From: CADCTM01 sp049671305
GTDB lineage: Bacteria; Cyanobacteriota; Cyanobacteriia; Cyanobacteriales; Coleofasciculaceae
NCBI GenBank assembly: GCA_049671305.1
Contig: JBATUR010000073.1
Location: forward strand, 46,497-110,496
Reading direction: 5' to 3'
Length of the DNA stretch: 64,000 nucleotides
Shown here: one piece after another, positions 63,563 through 64,000 of the stretch
How positions within the stretch are numbered: position 1 is the first letter of the stretch
Layout: every line of letters begins with the position of its first letter
Program-made: the position numbers and the translations under genes
Notes under the pieces: generated by a model
Databases searched by the model: none
Seen by the model: only the letters and a program-made list of their open reading frames with translations
What the model was told of the DNA's origin: nothing

Positions 63563-64000
63563 TTAATGAAAACGTACTCCTAAGAACCTTTTGATCAATC
63601 TGAAAATTTTTACAGTCCCTGTCCTGTTTTTGTGAGCTATGTCTTGTTGCTGTTTGAAGTTTATAACGCTTGGTGAATGGGTTGTTATGGTGTTATTTAA
63701 AAGGGAAAAGGCTCCTTCTTGAGGTCAAGCCGAGCAGTTTTTGCTGATTCGGTGTAGCCGTTGCCCACAAGATCAAGGATTAATTGGTGATTAATCTCGG
63801 TTGGGTTTTCTTACTGTTGAAAGACACAGTAAAGACAAGCATTGTATCTGTAAAAGCTACCTTATGGTTAGGGAGTGCCAGGAAATGCCAGCAATTTAAC
63901 GTTGGTTCCTCTTGGGTGAATTTTTACTGCTGCTTCATAACACGATTTTTTGCTAAATAAAGGTTAATTTTTCTGGGCAGAGGGCGATAATTATTTGAAG
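63563..64000 (-). promoter_or_regulatory. Upstream region of the chemosensory operon
   Basis: 438 bases with no recognisable gene, so probably the promoter region of pilG. A perfect short palindrome GATTAAT-TGGTG-ATTAATC is present near 63778-63796 and could be a protein-binding site. I see no tRNA and no insertion-sequence end; the region continues past the window edge. Confidence 0.4.

Overview
The window is chromosomal DNA from a cyanobacterium. The evidence is the set of cyanobacterial marker genes (chlG, petP, cp12, pipX/pipY, a Get3d-type ATPase, DUF3177/DUF3086/DUF3119 proteins, PatA-type response regulator), many GCGATCGC (HIP1-type) octamers, short tandem heptamer repeats between genes, and moderate to low GC. 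I cannot name the genus. No tRNA, rRNA, transposase or prophage gene was recognised.

Layout. 1-3552: the end of a type I secretion ABC transporter, its HlyD-type adaptor and a WecG/TagA glycosyltransferase. 3631-6969 (minus): an M48 metalloprotease with an N-terminal repeat domain and a FIST sensory protein. 7519-11234: cp12, small conserved cyanobacterial proteins and glmM, with two gaps that contain long inverted repeats. 11287-14747: three glycosyltransferases. 14836-17138 (minus): the petP-get3d-chlG photosynthesis operon.

17399-47462 is a roughly 30 kb surface-polysaccharide locus. It encodes an ABC exporter split into a distant permease (17399) and ATPase (25807), nucleotide-sugar enzymes (UDP-glucuronate 4-epimerase, a degenerate SDR, DegT aminotransferase, a LegB/Gmd-like 4,6-dehydratase, sugar-1-phosphate nucleotidyltransferase, RMD-like reductase, Gmd), an acyltransferase, several methyltransferases, many GT2 and GT4 enzymes, a tandem GT4-GT4 protein, two large multi-membrane proteins (one YfhO-like) and two small EamA/SMR-type membrane proteins. 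Two sub-systems can be inferred. One is ABC-dependent export of a capped chain: Wzm, Wzt with a C-terminal domain, a coiled-coil methyltransferase that could be a chain-length ruler, and a tandem GT4 polymerase. The other is lipid-linked-sugar decoration: ArnC/CsbB-type GT2, a small flippase-like protein and a YfhO-type transferase.

47801-53429 is conserved housekeeping: der, an EcfT-type protein, acpS, pipX, pipY, sepF and proC. 53467-54298 is a CRISPR array of 12 repeats and 11 spacers with a leader-like region on its right and no cas genes in the window. 54595-57996 (minus) holds plsY, a DUF3086 protein, a DUF3119 protein and an MlaE-type permease. 58049-63562 (minus) is a PilG/PilH/PilI/PilJ-type chemosensory operon for type IV pilus motility. 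The last 438 bases are non-coding upstream sequence.
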